Source: Rhodospirillaceae bacterium (GTDB taxonomy: Bacteria; Pseudomonadota; Alphaproteobacteria; Rhodospirillales; Casp-alpha2). Taken from it: 64,000 bases of DNA. Position 1 is the stretch's first letter, and each line of letters begins with the position of its first letter. Below the pieces are notes generated by a model that saw only the letters and a list, made by a program, of their open reading frames with translations, was not told the DNA's origin and ran no database searches. The stretch is taken from NCBI GenBank assembly GCA_002706405.1, contig PALN01000063.1, positions 1-64,000 on the forward strand. The letters run 5' to 3'. The position numbers and the translations under genes are program-made. Below are positions 54,463 through 62,975 of the stretch, in pieces.

Positions 54463-54835
54463 GACAGCGGTACAACTGCCAGGGCGTCAGCACCCAGGGT
54501 TCGTGCAGGCCGAGCACCCGCTTGGCCGCCTCGACGCAGGTATAGGGCCGCCAGGCCAGGGCCTTTTGCGGCGGCACGCGGGGCCGCGCCAGGCACAGTC
54601 GGCAGCCCCGCCGGCGAAACACCCGAAGCAGCCCCAACAGCGGATAGCCCCCCATGGCCGTGGCGAAGGTGTAATGGGCCATGGGATCGTAATAGAGCCA
54701 GCGGTCCCCCGTGCGCAGCAGCACGAAGCAATGCCGGAACCCGGGCTTCAGAAGACGCAGCCAGGGCAGGGTCGCCCGCCCGCTAAAGGCCACCACGGCC
54801 AGGTCGGGGGCGGCCAGGGGAGCGTCGGCGCTCAC
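54428..54835 (-). CDS. Unknown conserved-looking protein, second gene of a coupled pair
   Basis: A 135-residue protein. It begins SADAPLAAPDLAVVAFSGR and carries a His-Cys pair in LLKPGFRHCFVLLRTGDRW, then YYDPMAHYTF and a Cys-containing basic segment RRRGCRLCLARPR. The His-Cys-Asp pattern could be catalytic, for example papain-like, but no family is recognised and this is speculation. Its start overlaps the upstream gene's stop by 4 bases (ATGA). The 3' end overlaps ubiA by 35 bases on the opposite strand. Confidence 0.66.
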   Translation of the reverse strand: MSADAPLAAPDLAVVAFSGRATLPWLRLLKPGFRHCFVLLRTGDRWLYYDPMAHYTFATAMGGYPLLGLLRVFRRRGCRLCLARPRVPPQKALAWRPYTCVEAAKRVLGLHEPWVLTPWQLYRCLTRRRPADARR

Positions 54836-55194
54836 GCCAGGATGCCCTTGCGCCGCAGTACCGTGGTCATGCGGTCGAGCGCTTCATCCCACAGCCGGGC
54901 GGGGCGGGCCTCGTCGCGCAGGCGGGCGTCGGGGGGACGGTCGCGGGCACCGAATTCCAACAGGGTCCGCAGATGCAAGACCTTCAGCACCCCGGCCCGC
55001 ACCAGGGTGACGGCGGCCAGATAGACGTCATCGGCCTCGCACGGGCGGGCCATACCGCCGCCGGCCTCGAACCGCTGACCGTCGCGCCGCGCTCGATGGG
55101 CCCGCATGAACCAGAACCAGGCTTCTTCCGCTGTCTCGAAAGGCCGGACCGCGCCGGCCGGCTGAGGGCGCGGAAAATAGCGTTTGCGCTTCAT
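54832..55194 (-). CDS. Unknown protein, first gene of a coupled pair
   Basis: A 120-residue, strongly basic and Arg-rich soluble protein starting MKRKRYFPRPQPAGAVRPF. It contains EAWFWFMRAHRARRDGQRF, a Cys in ARPCEADDVYLAAVTL, and ends LWDEALDRMTTVLRRKGILA. I do not recognise the family. A strong AGGAGG ribosome-binding site lies before ATG 55194. A TTGACA promoter is found 50-80 bases upstream. The gene is divergent from an S24 repressor, so it may be that protein's target. The next gene is translationally coupled. Confidence 0.66.
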   Translation of the reverse strand: MKRKRYFPRPQPAGAVRPFETAEEAWFWFMRAHRARRDGQRFEAGGGMARPCEADDVYLAAVTLVRAGVLKVLHLRTLLEFGARDRPPDARLRDEARPARLWDEALDRMTTVLRRKGILA

Positions 55195-55245
55195 GGGTGG
55201 GGCCTCCTGATCGCTCGAATAAACAGAATATTTCAAGAACAAATA

Positions 55246-55275
55246 CAGATATGCCCCTTCAAATTCCCATGTCAA
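55246..55275 (-). promoter_or_regulatory. Candidate promoter of the unknown two-gene operon
   Basis: On the minus strand a perfect TTGACA (55275-55270) is followed after 18 bases by TATCTG (55251-55246), within AT-rich DNA between the divergent S24 repressor and the two-gene unit. A small dyad TTCC-CTAT-GGAA at 55346-55357 lies between the two divergent starts and could belong to an operator. Confidence 0.5.
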
Positions 55276-55387
55276 CGTATTTTAAGGTTTTTTTCCTATT
55301 CTTTAATCAAACGCATCACGGAAGGCGGTCCGCCCGATATGACGATTCCCTATGGAAATTGCCGGCGGTTTGTAAGACAATGTTCCC

Positions 55388-56020
55388 ATGTTGCGGCATT
55401 CAAGCGTATGGCATGCAGTTGACCGGTTGGCCCGCGAACACGGGCTGTCGACCTCCGGGCTTGCCCGCAAAGCCGGTCTCGATCCCACCACCTTCAACAA
55501 AAGCAAACGCACCACGCGCGACGGCAAGCTGCGCTGGCCGTCGACGGAGAGCATCGCCAAGATTCTGTCGGCAACCGGCGCCAGTCTGTCGGAATGGGTA
55601 TCCTACGTGGACGAAACCGAAGGCGGCGGCGTCTATCGCAACGTGCCGCTGATCGGCTTTGCCCAGGCCGGGAATTCAGGCTTTTTCGACGACGCGGGAT
55701 ACCCCGTGGGCGGTAGCTGGGATGAAATCCCCTTCCCCGGTCTGAACGACCCCAACGCCTTCGCCCTGGAAATCAACGGCGACAGCATGGAACCCGTATT
55801 CCGCGACGGCGACACCATCATCGTCGCCCCCCATGCCTCGGTCCGGCGCGGTGACCGCGTCGTCGTCAAGACGACGGAGGGCGAGGTCATGGCCAAGGTC
55901 CTGATCCGCCGCACGGCCCGGCACATCGATTTGCAGTCCCTGAACACGGCCCATGAAGACCGCTCCCTGGACCTGACCCAGGTCGAATGGATTTCCCGCA
56001 TCGTCTGGGCCAGCCAGTAG
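55388..56020 (+). CDS. S24-family (LexA/CI-like) transcriptional repressor
   Basis: A 210-residue repressor. Residues about 8-65 form a helix-turn-helix domain (REHGLSTSGLARKAGLDPTTFNKSK). The C-terminal self-cleaving peptidase domain has a candidate cleavage site A94-G95 (GFAQAGNSG), nucleophile S133 in INGDSMEPVFRDGD and base K170 in EVMAKVL, with the 37-residue Ser-Lys spacing of LexA. Such repressors inactivate themselves when RecA is activated by DNA damage, or act as CI-type switches. It is divergent from a two-gene operon of unknown function. It does not look like LexA itself because the HTH is Xre-like. Confidence 0.88.
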   Translation: MLRHSSVWHAVDRLAREHGLSTSGLARKAGLDPTTFNKSKRTTRDGKLRWPSTESIAKILSATGASLSEWVSYVDETEGGGVYRNVPLIGFAQAGNSGFFDDAGYPVGGSWDEIPFPGLNDPNAFALEINGDSMEPVFRDGDTIIVAPHASVRRGDRVVVKTTEGEVMAKVLIRRTARHIDLQSLNTAHEDRSLDLTQVEWISRIVWASQ

Positions 56021-56092
56021 GCCGCCCCTCGGGATAACTTCTTCCATTACGCTGAATTTTTCGCTTAACCCCTTGAAATAAAATAATTTTTC

Positions 56093-56123
56093 CCCCTGTC
56101 CTTGGCCTATCGGCCCCCAGGGG
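56093..56123. other. Stem-loop upstream of the aminotransferase gene
   Basis: CCCCTG (56093-56098) pairs with CAGGGG (56118-56123), and inside the loop GGCC (56104-56107) can pair with GGCC (56112-56115). It follows an AT-rich run and lies 57 bases before the aminotransferase start. No T-run follows, so it is not an obvious terminator. Confidence 0.3.
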
Positions 56124-56180
56124 ATATGCTGCATGTGCGAAGAGGGGCTGATAATTGAGAAAATTGGAAGACCAAAGACC

Positions 56181-57041
56181 ATGAAGTACGGACAAAGCAG
56201 GGGCGGCAACGTCATCAGTTGGGTTGACGGAGAATGGCATGACAAAGAGCCCGCCGTTGCCAAGGCAACCGATCACGCCATGTGGTTGGGCTCGGCTGTA
56301 TTCGACGGTGCCCGGTCCATGGCCGGCAAGGTTCCCGACCTGGAAGCCCATTGCGCGCGCGCCATCCGATCAGCCCGCATCATGGGGATGGCGCCTGACG
56401 TGACGACGGAAGACATCGTCGAGCTGTCCCATGAAGGCATCCAGCAGTTTCCCGACGACGCCCAATTGTACATTTGCCCGCTGTTTTATGCCTCCGGCGG
56501 GTTCGTCATCCCCGACCCGGCATCGACCCATTTCGTCCTGACGGTGGAAGAATCGGCCTTGCCCGCGCCGACCGGGTTCAAGGCCTGTCTGTCGCCGTTC
56601 CGCCGCCCGGCCGCCGACATGGCGCCGACCGGTGCCAAGGCCGCCTGCCTGTATCCCAACGTGTCGCGCGCCGTGGCCGATGCCAACGAACGCGGATTCG
56701 ATACCGGCGTGATGCTCGACCCGGACGGCAACGTGGCCGAGTTCTCATCGGCCAACCTGTTCATGGTGAAAAACGGTGTCGTGCACACACCGGTCCCCAA
56801 CGGCACCTTCCTTGACGGCATCACCCGCCAGCGGGTCATCCAGCTTCTGCGCGACGCCGGTATCGAGGTCGTGGAACGCACGATCAGCTACGAGGATCTG
56901 CTGGACGCCGACGAACTGTTCGCCACCGGCAACTATTCCAAGGTCATCCCCTGCACCCAGTTGGACGACCGTCCCATGCGTCCCGGTCCCGTATTCCAGG
57001 CCGCCCGCGACATGTACTTCAGCTACGCCGAGGCCTGCTGA
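56181..57041 (+). CDS. Branched-chain aminotransferase-type (fold IV) aminotransferase
   Basis: A 286-residue PLP enzyme of fold type IV. It shows VISWVDGEWHDKEPAVAKATDHAMWLGSAVFDGAR in pieces, the PLP-lysine in TGAKAACLYPNVSRAVADA, the VAEFSSANLFMV block, and DGITRQRVIQLLRDAGIEVVER. Members transfer amino groups among branched-chain amino acids and 2-oxoglutarate, but D-amino acid transaminase and 4-amino-4-deoxychorismate lyase share the fold. An upstream ATG at 56133 adds 16 residues unlike the family, so 56181 is chosen. It ends 4 bases from the convergent ubiD. Confidence 0.85.
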   Translation: MKYGQSRGGNVISWVDGEWHDKEPAVAKATDHAMWLGSAVFDGARSMAGKVPDLEAHCARAIRSARIMGMAPDVTTEDIVELSHEGIQQFPDDAQLYICPLFYASGGFVIPDPASTHFVLTVEESALPAPTGFKACLSPFRRPAADMAPTGAKAACLYPNVSRAVADANERGFDTGVMLDPDGNVAEFSSANLFMVKNGVVHTPVPNGTFLDGITRQRVIQLLRDAGIEVVERTISYEDLLDADELFATGNYSKVIPCTQLDDRPMRPGPVFQAARDMYFSYAEAC

Positions 57042-57045
57042 GGCG

Positions 57046-58572
57046 TCACTTCCAGATCGGCTTGCCCGATCCCGGCAGGCCGTAATCGGCCCATTTGCGG
57101 GAGACCTCGTCGATCACGTCGTCCGACATGCGGATCTTGCGGCCCCATTCCCGGTGCGTTTCCGCCCCCATCTTGGCCGTCGCATCGATCCCCATCTTGC
57201 TGCCCAGGCCCGGCTCGGGCGAGGCGAAATCCAGATAGTCGATGGGCGTGTTTTCGATCATCGTCACGTCGCGCGCCGGGTCCACATTGGTCGAGATCGC
57301 CCAGATCACGTCGTTCCAATCGCGGGCGTTGATGTCCTCGTCGACCACGATCACGAACTTGGTATAGGTGAACTGGCGCAGATAGGACCACACGCCCATC
57401 ATGATGCGCTTGGCGTGGCCGGCGTAGGCCTTCTTCATGGAGACCACGGCGACGCGGTAGGAGCAGGCCTCGGGCGGCAGCCAGAAATCAACCACTTCCG
57501 GGAACTGCTGGCGGAACAGCGGCACGAAGACCTCGTTCAGGCCTTCGCCCAGGATCGACGGCTCATCGGGCGGGCGGCCCGTATAGGTCGAGAGATAAAT
57601 GGGATCCCGGCGCATGGTCACGGCCGAAACCGTGAACTCGGGGAACGGCTCCACAGAGTTGTAATACCCCGTGTGATCGCCGTAGGGCCCTTCGTCGCTG
57701 TAATCCTCGAGCGAGACATGGCCTTCGATGACGATCTCGGCCTCGGCCGGAACCTTCAGCGGTACGGTCTTGCAGTCGATCAGATCGACCCGCTTGCCCC
57801 GCAGCATGCCGGCGAACTGGTATTCGGACAGAGTATCCGGCACCGGCGTGACGGCGGCCAGGATCGTGCCCGGATCGGCGCCGATGACGGCGGCGGCGGG
57901 CAGGGGCTCGGGCCGGATTTCCTTCCAGCGGGCATGATGCTGGGCACCGCCCCGATGCTTCAGCCACCGCATCAGGGTGGTGTTGCGGCCCGTCACCTGC
58001 ATGCGGTAGATGCCCAGATTGAAGCCGTCGCGCTTGTCGCCGCCCTTCTGGCCGGCCTGGGGCCCCTGGGTCACGACCAGCGGCCAGGTGATCAGGGGGG
58101 CCGGCTCGCCGGGCCAGCAGGTCTGGATCGGCAGGGCCGAAAGATCGATGTCATCGCCCTTGAGCACGATTTCCTGGCACGGCGCGGTCTTCACCGTTTT
58201 CGGTTTCATGGCGACCATGGTTTTCAGAAGCGGCAGCATGTCCATGGCCTGGCGCAGGTTTTCCGGCGGCTCCGGCTGGCGCAGAAAGGCCAGCGTCTCG
58301 CCGACCTCGCGCAGTTCCGCCGGTTCGCGCTCCATGCCCCAGGCGACACGTTCCACCGTGCCGAACAGATTGACCAGGACCGGCATGCCGAATCCCGTGC
58401 CGTCGCGCCGCACGACGTTCTCGAACAGTACGGCCGGGCCGCCCTCGGCGATCAGCCGGGTCTGAATTTCCGTCATCTCCAGTTCGGGCGATACCGGTGT
58501 CGTGACGCGGACAAGACGGCCCGCCGGTTCCAGCCGGTTGAAAATAAAATCCCTGAGCGAGGCATAAGCCAT
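57046..58572 (-). CDS. ubiD: 4-hydroxy-3-polyprenylbenzoate decarboxylase
   Basis: A 508-residue prenylated-FMN-dependent decarboxylase in ubiquinone synthesis. Family blocks include [39 protein letters not shown] in pieces, [39 protein letters not shown] and [21 protein letters not shown], with C-terminal [20 protein letters not shown] text ([18 protein letters not shown]). It needs UbiX-made cofactor; ubiX is not in this window. The ATG at 58572 gives the usual length. It shares the pathway with ubiA at 53533. Confidence 0.93.
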   Translation of the reverse strand: MAYASLRDFIFNRLEPAGRLVRVTTPVSPELEMTEIQTRLIAEGGPAVLFENVVRRDGTGFGMPVLVNLFGTVERVAWGMEREPAELREVGETLAFLRQPEPPENLRQAMDMLPLLKTMVAMKPKTVKTAPCQEIVLKGDDIDLSALPIQTCWPGEPAPLITWPLVVTQGPQAGQKGGDKRDGFNLGIYRMQVTGRNTTLMRWLKHRGGAQHHARWKEIRPEPLPAAAVIGADPGTILAAVTPVPDTLSEYQFAGMLRGKRVDLIDCKTVPLKVPAEAEIVIEGHVSLEDYSDEGPYGDHTGYYNSVEPFPEFTVSAVTMRRDPIYLSTYTGRPPDEPSILGEGLNEVFVPLFRQQFPEVVDFWLPPEACSYRVAVVSMKKAYAGHAKRIMMGVWSYLRQFTYTKFVIVVDEDINARDWNDVIWAISTNVDPARDVTMIENTPIDYLDFASPEPGLGSKMGIDATAKMGAETHREWGRKIRMSDDVIDEVSRKWADYGLPGSGKPIWK

Positions 58573-58849
58573 AAGCGGTTCCTTGATCGCCGGGGCAGGT
58601 TTTCCGGCGCGCGCCGACGTTAGCCGCTGTAACCATGGGGCAAAAGATGAAAATGCCGTCCCTTGCGCCAATCGGCCGCCAAACCGCGTTCAGTTGTCAT
58701 GGCGGACAAAGGCGGATACCCTTTCCGATGCTGGTCAATGACATTAACTCCCTATAAACACCGGCTGATTAGGATTTCGAGGGATGCCCGGTTGGAGAGG
58801 CCGGAATAATCCAGGGCTCGACGGGAAGTGAAGACCTCATTGGTGAAAC

Positions 58850-60637
58850 ATGTCCGGTGATGCAATGACTGCGCAGAGCGACCCGGCGCTGAATAATTTT
58901 CAGCGCCTGATCGATATTGGCATCGCGCTGTCGGCCGAGCGCGACATCAACCGCTTGATGGAAAAGATTCTTTTGGAGGCCAAGGACCTGACCGCGGCCG
59001 ACGGCGGGACCCTTTACATCAAGACGGAAGAAGACGCGCTGAAGTTCGAGATCATGCGCACCGATTCCCTCAATATCGCGCTGGGCGGCACCACCGGCAA
59101 GGACATCACCTTTCCGCCGATCCGCCTGTTTGACCCGGAAACGGGCCAGCCGAACCAGAAGAACATCGCCAGCTATTGCGCCCTGACCGGCGAATCGATC
59201 AACATTCAGGACGCCTACGAGGCGGAGAGTTTCGACTTTTCCGGGACCAAGAAGTTCGACGAAGGGACCGGCTACCGATCAAAATCTTTCCTGACCGTTC
59301 CCCTCAAGAACAGCCAGGACGAAATCATCGGCGTCATTCAGCTGCTCAATGCCACCGACCCGTCGGGCACGGTCATCCCCTTCTCCAAGGAAATTCAGCC
59401 CCTGGTCGAGGCCTTGGCCTCCCAGGCCGCCGTGGCCCTCGACAATCAGCAGCTGCTGGAAAGCCAGCGCAAATTGCTGGAAAGCTTCATCGAGCTGATC
59501 GCTTCGGCGATCGACGCCAAGTCGCCCTATACCGGCGGCCACTGTCAGCGCGTGCCCGAGTTGACCAAGATGCTGGCCAAGGCCGCCTGCGACGACAAGG
59601 ACGGCCCGTTCAAGGATTTCGACCTGACCGAGGAGCAGTGGTACGAACTGCACATCGGGGCGTGGCTGCACGACTGCGGCAAGGTCACGACGCCGGAGTA
59701 CGTCGTCGACAAGGCCGTGAAGCTGGAAACCATCTACAACCGCGTTCACGAAGTGCGCATGCGCTTCGAGGTCGCCAAGCGCGAAGCCGAAATCGAATAC
59801 TACAAGGCGCTGCTGGCAGGAAACGGGGATCCGGACGAACTGAAGGTCGCACTGGACGCGCAGCTTGCCAAGCTGGACGCGGACTGGGAATTCGTCGCCA
59901 AGGCCAACGTGGGCGACGAGTTCATGGCGCCGGAGGACCAGGACCGCATCCGCGAGATCGGCAAGATCCAATGGACCCGCACCCTGGATGACCGTCTTGG
60001 CCTGTCGTTCGAGGAACGCAAGCGCAAGGACCGCACGCCGCCCGTGCCGGTGCCGGCCAAGGAATATCTGCTGGCCGACCGTGACGACCATGTCGTCTAC
60101 CGCGACGCGCTGGAGCCCGCCGCCCAGCCCGACAATCCGTTCGGGTTCAAGCTCAACATCCCCGAACACAAATACAATTTCGGCGAAATCTACAATCTGT
60201 GCATCGCCCGCGGCACCCTGACCGAGGAAGAGCGCTTCAAGATCAACGATCACATCGTGCAGACCATCATCATGCTGGAACAGCTGCCCTTCCCCAAGCA
60301 CCTGAAACGGGTGCCCGAGTACGCGGGCGGCCACCACGAAAAGATGGACGGCACGGGCTATCCCCGGAAGCTGACCGAGGAAGAGATGTCCGTACCCGCG
60401 CGCATCATGGCCATCGCCGACATCTTCGAAGCCCTGACCGCCGCCGACCGGCCCTACAAGGACCCCAAGAAACTATCGGACAGCATCAAGATCATGTCGT
60501 TCATGAAAAAGGACGCGCATATCGATGGTGAATTGTTCAAGCTGTTCCTGACCTCCGGCGTGTTCAAGGAATATGCCGACCGGTTCCTGGAGCCCTACCA
60601 GATCGACGACGTGGACATCACCAAATACCTTGAATAA
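58850..60637 (+). CDS. GAF and HD-GYP domain protein, putative c-di-GMP phosphodiesterase
   Basis: A 595-residue cytosolic protein. A GAF sensor domain spans about 17-200. The HD-GYP domain follows a coiled-coil link (LLESQRKLLESFIELIASAIDAK). HD residues are H274-D275 (WLHDCGKV), preceded by H231 in TGGHCQRV, and the GYP part is HHEKMDGTGYP (H495, H496, D500). Between the two lies an insertion of roughly 150 residues, far longer than in typical HD-GYP enzymes. All catalytic residues seem present, so it may degrade cyclic di-GMP. ATG 58865 is an alternative start. Confidence 0.85.
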   Translation: MSGDAMTAQSDPALNNFQRLIDIGIALSAERDINRLMEKILLEAKDLTAADGGTLYIKTEEDALKFEIMRTDSLNIALGGTTGKDITFPPIRLFDPETGQPNQKNIASYCALTGESINIQDAYEAESFDFSGTKKFDEGTGYRSKSFLTVPLKNSQDEIIGVIQLLNATDPSGTVIPFSKEIQPLVEALASQAAVALDNQQLLESQRKLLESFIELIASAIDAKSPYTGGHCQRVPELTKMLAKAACDDKDGPFKDFDLTEEQWYELHIGAWLHDCGKVTTPEYVVDKAVKLETIYNRVHEVRMRFEVAKREAEIEYYKALLAGNGDPDELKVALDAQLAKLDADWEFVAKANVGDEFMAPEDQDRIREIGKIQWTRTLDDRLGLSFEERKRKDRTPPVPVPAKEYLLADRDDHVVYRDALEPAAQPDNPFGFKLNIPEHKYNFGEIYNLCIARGTLTEEERFKINDHIVQTIIMLEQLPFPKHLKRVPEYAGGHHEKMDGTGYPRKLTEEEMSVPARIMAIADIFEALTAADRPYKDPKKLSDSIKIMSFMKKDAHIDGELFKLFLTSGVFKEYADRFLEPYQIDDVDITKYLE

Positions 60638-61400
60638 CCCGCCCGCCCCGCCTGCCCGCACGGTCCGCCCGCGCTCCGTCTCGCGGGCGCTGGCCTATCC
60701 CTATGACGTTCCGGACCGGTCGTTCGTGATCCACGCGGGCCATGTCCAGCCGATCGAGAGCGACGCCCATCTTCACGACCTCGCGGGCGGCGACTTGGCC
60801 GATCGCGTGCCGGTGATCGCCTGCGGCTCGAACCAGGCGCCGTCGGCGCTGGCCTGGAAATTCGCCCAGCCCGAGGACGGCCCCGTGCCCGTGGTGCGCG
60901 TAGAGCTGAAAAATTTCGACAGCGTCTATTGCGCCCATTTCGCGCGCTACGGATCGGTTCCCGCAACCCTGCATCCCGCCCCCGGCACCGTGGTATCGCT
61001 GTTCGTCAATTGGCTGACCCCGGCCCAGCTCGCCCACATGCACACCACGGAAACCACGCGCGGCAATTATGTTTACGGCGAGTTGGCGGAGCTGGAGGCC
61101 GAGGTCGAATTCGGCCCCGCCGTGAGCCGCGCCGGCGCCTATATCTGCACCCGGGGGGCGCTCGCCATTGACGGCCGCCCGGTGCCGCTTGCCGAGATTC
61201 CGGCCCGGGATCGCAGCCATCCCGCCTTGGCGCAGCGCGACCTGATCCAGCGCCTGGTCGCCCTGCACGGCCTGGCCGACACGGTCGAGACTTTCGTTCA
61301 GCGTAACCTCGACGACGAGGACGAACGGGCCCGCCGCGCGGCCCTGCTGCACCGGGACGCCCTGCCCTTCGATTACCCTGCCTTCCGCAAAGCGGACTAG
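60630..61400 (+). CDS. Unknown protein with gamma-glutamylcyclotransferase-like features
   Basis: A 256-residue cytosolic protein. IACGSNQAPSALAWKF resembles the YGSN loop of the gamma-glutamylcyclotransferase/AIG2 fold, PATLHPAPGTVVSLFVNWLTPAQLAHMHTTE in pieces recalls the following strands, and the Glu of MHTTETTRGNYVYGEL could be the catalytic Glu. This is a weak structural resemblance, not a family assignment. No ATG or GTG fits near the start; TTG 60630, which overlaps the HD-GYP stop by 8 bases, is the best candidate, while ATG 60573 would overlap more. Translational coupling to the HD-GYP gene is likely. Confidence 0.62.
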   Translation: MNNPPAPPARTVRPRSVSRALAYPYDVPDRSFVIHAGHVQPIESDAHLHDLAGGDLADRVPVIACGSNQAPSALAWKFAQPEDGPVPVVRVELKNFDSVYCAHFARYGSVPATLHPAPGTVVSLFVNWLTPAQLAHMHTTETTRGNYVYGELAELEAEVEFGPAVSRAGAYICTRGALAIDGRPVPLAEIPARDRSHPALAQRDLIQRLVALHGLADTVETFVQRNLDDEDERARRAALLHRDALPFDYPAFRKAD

Positions 61401-61540
61401 CCGGCCCGGCGAATCGCGGCGCCGCATGGCCGTCCCGCCCCGCCGCAGGGCCGCCTTCGGCCCCCGGTCATCGCCCCGGAAGCGGGCGATTGGGCCAATC
61501 TCCTGTGCAAATCGGGCATGGAGGGGTATTTTTTCCGGTT

Positions 61541-62833
61541 ATGGAACAGTTTCTGTCGGACCTTGTGCTGATCCGCGACGGGTTTTTGGACGCGACCGCG
61601 GACCTATGGGTGCCGCTCGCGGAAACCGTCGCGACCATGCCGACCTGGGTGCTGGCCGCCGCCGGGGCAGGCGCCCTGGCGCTTGTCGGCGTGCTGCTGT
61701 TCGGCGGGCGCCGGCTTCGCGGCGGCGAACGCCTGGACCGCCCCGATCCGATCCTGCGGACCCAGCCGGAACCGGCCGTCGACAACCCCGAGCAGGTCCA
61801 CGACGCGCCACCGCCGCCCATGGAACCCGTGCCCCTGCCCGACACGCCCGAAATCCAGGGCCTGGCCGAAATTCTCGCCGAACAAGGGGTCGACGACACG
61901 GTGCGGGAAGGACGGCTGCGGTCCTTCGCCGGGGAACTGGACGACCTGCGCGCGCGACTCGGCACCGTCAGCGCCGGATCGCCGGCGGCGGCGCGATTGC
62001 TCCATGACGCACGCGACGCCATTGCCTCCGGCGACATCACCCGCGGTACGGACCTTCTGATCCGCGCCGCCGAGGAAGAAGACACCACCGGTCACAAGCA
62101 TGCCTGGACCGCCGACATCCACGGCCGCGCCGCCGCACTGACCCGGCTGGTCGCGGGCGACCTTCTGGCGGCGCGCGGCGACGCCGAAGAAGCGGCGACC
62201 CTGTTCCGGCTGGCCGCCGACGCCACCCCCGGGGACGATCTGGAACTGCGGGTCGAATGCCTGGGCCGCCTGGGGGCATTGGCCCACGGCCGGGAGGACT
62301 ACAAGGCCGCGCGCAAACATTTCGCCGCCGCTTTGGACCTGCTCGAAAAATCCGGGGCCGACGGCCATCCCGACCTGGGCGGCATCCTCAACAACTTAGG
62401 CTTGGCCTGCGACCTGGCCGGCGATGCCAAGGCGGCGGAACTGTATTACCAGCGGGCGCTTGCCGCCGATGAAGCGGCCTGGGGCGATGACCATCTGAAT
62501 GTCGCCGCCGTCGTCAACAATCTGGGCCTCTACTACCGGCGCCGGGGCAAGACCCAGGCGGCGGAACCCCTGTTCCGCCGCGCCGTGACGATCAAGGAAA
62601 AGCGCCTGGTGCCCGGCGACGCGAGCCTGGCTCTCAGCCAGGTCAACCTGGCCGCAGCGCTCCGCGCCTTGGGGCGCGAGGAAGACGCCCAGGACCTGGA
62701 ACGCCGGGCCGGTCTGCCGCCGCCCGAACAACCGGAAGCGGAGGAACCCAACGAGGTTCCCACCGAAGAATACGCGGAACCCGGCGATGGCGGCGACGGC
62801 GAAACGAACGATCGTCCCGTGCCCGCCGGTTGA
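61541..62833 (+). CDS. Membrane-anchored tetratricopeptide-repeat protein
   Basis: A 430-residue protein. One membrane helix lies at about residues 36-54 (WVLAAAGAGALALVGVLLF), followed by a Pro-rich linker (EPAVDNPEQVHDAPPPPMEPVPLPDTP) in pieces. TPR-like repeats run from about 180 to 390, with clear motifs HPDLGGILNNLGLACDLAGDAKAAELYYQRAL in pieces and NVAAVVNNLGLYYRRRGKTQAAEPLFRRAV in pieces, as in kinesin-light-chain-type TPRs. The acidic C-tail is low complexity. It probably acts as a scaffold at the membrane; partners are unknown. ATG 61541 is chosen over 61490 because the latter adds unrelated residues. Confidence 0.8.
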   Translation: MEQFLSDLVLIRDGFLDATADLWVPLAETVATMPTWVLAAAGAGALALVGVLLFGGRRLRGGERLDRPDPILRTQPEPAVDNPEQVHDAPPPPMEPVPLPDTPEIQGLAEILAEQGVDDTVREGRLRSFAGELDDLRARLGTVSAGSPAAARLLHDARDAIASGDITRGTDLLIRAAEEEDTTGHKHAWTADIHGRAAALTRLVAGDLLAARGDAEEAATLFRLAADATPGDDLELRVECLGRLGALAHGREDYKAARKHFAAALDLLEKSGADGHPDLGGILNNLGLACDLAGDAKAAELYYQRALAADEAAWGDDHLNVAAVVNNLGLYYRRRGKTQAAEPLFRRAVTIKEKRLVPGDASLALSQVNLAAALRALGREEDAQDLERRAGLPPPEQPEAEEPNEVPTEEYAEPGDGGDGETNDRPVPAG

Positions 62834-62975
62834 CGCGGCGTCACCCTTTCCCCTGATCCTGAAACCTGTATAGTCGGCCCTCTTTCCCGCCCGGAGGCAA
62901 TGACCAGGCGGCGAAAAACATGACCATTCCGTCGGCAATGGCGCCGGCGGTCGCTCGAAGGCAAGGACCAAGCGA

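Noticed and set aside
55195..57041. Prophage or prophage remnant around the S24 repressor
   Set aside because: No integrase, terminase, portal or tail gene is near and ubiA, an aminotransferase gene and ubiD flank the region; the S24 gene alone does not support a prophage.
58573..58849. Cyclic di-GMP riboswitch before the HD-GYP gene
   Set aside because: The conserved core of c-di-GMP-I or -II aptamers is not seen; only weak promoter-like text such as TTGTCA is present.
61448..61463. GGGCCG-CCTT-CGGCCC hairpin as terminator
   Set aside because: The stem is 6 bp with no T-run after it; such GC hairpins arise by chance in this composition.
62834..62975. Cobalamin riboswitch before cbiX
   Set aside because: The spacer lacks the B12-box and the conserved core expected of cobalamin riboswitches, and it is too short to hold one.
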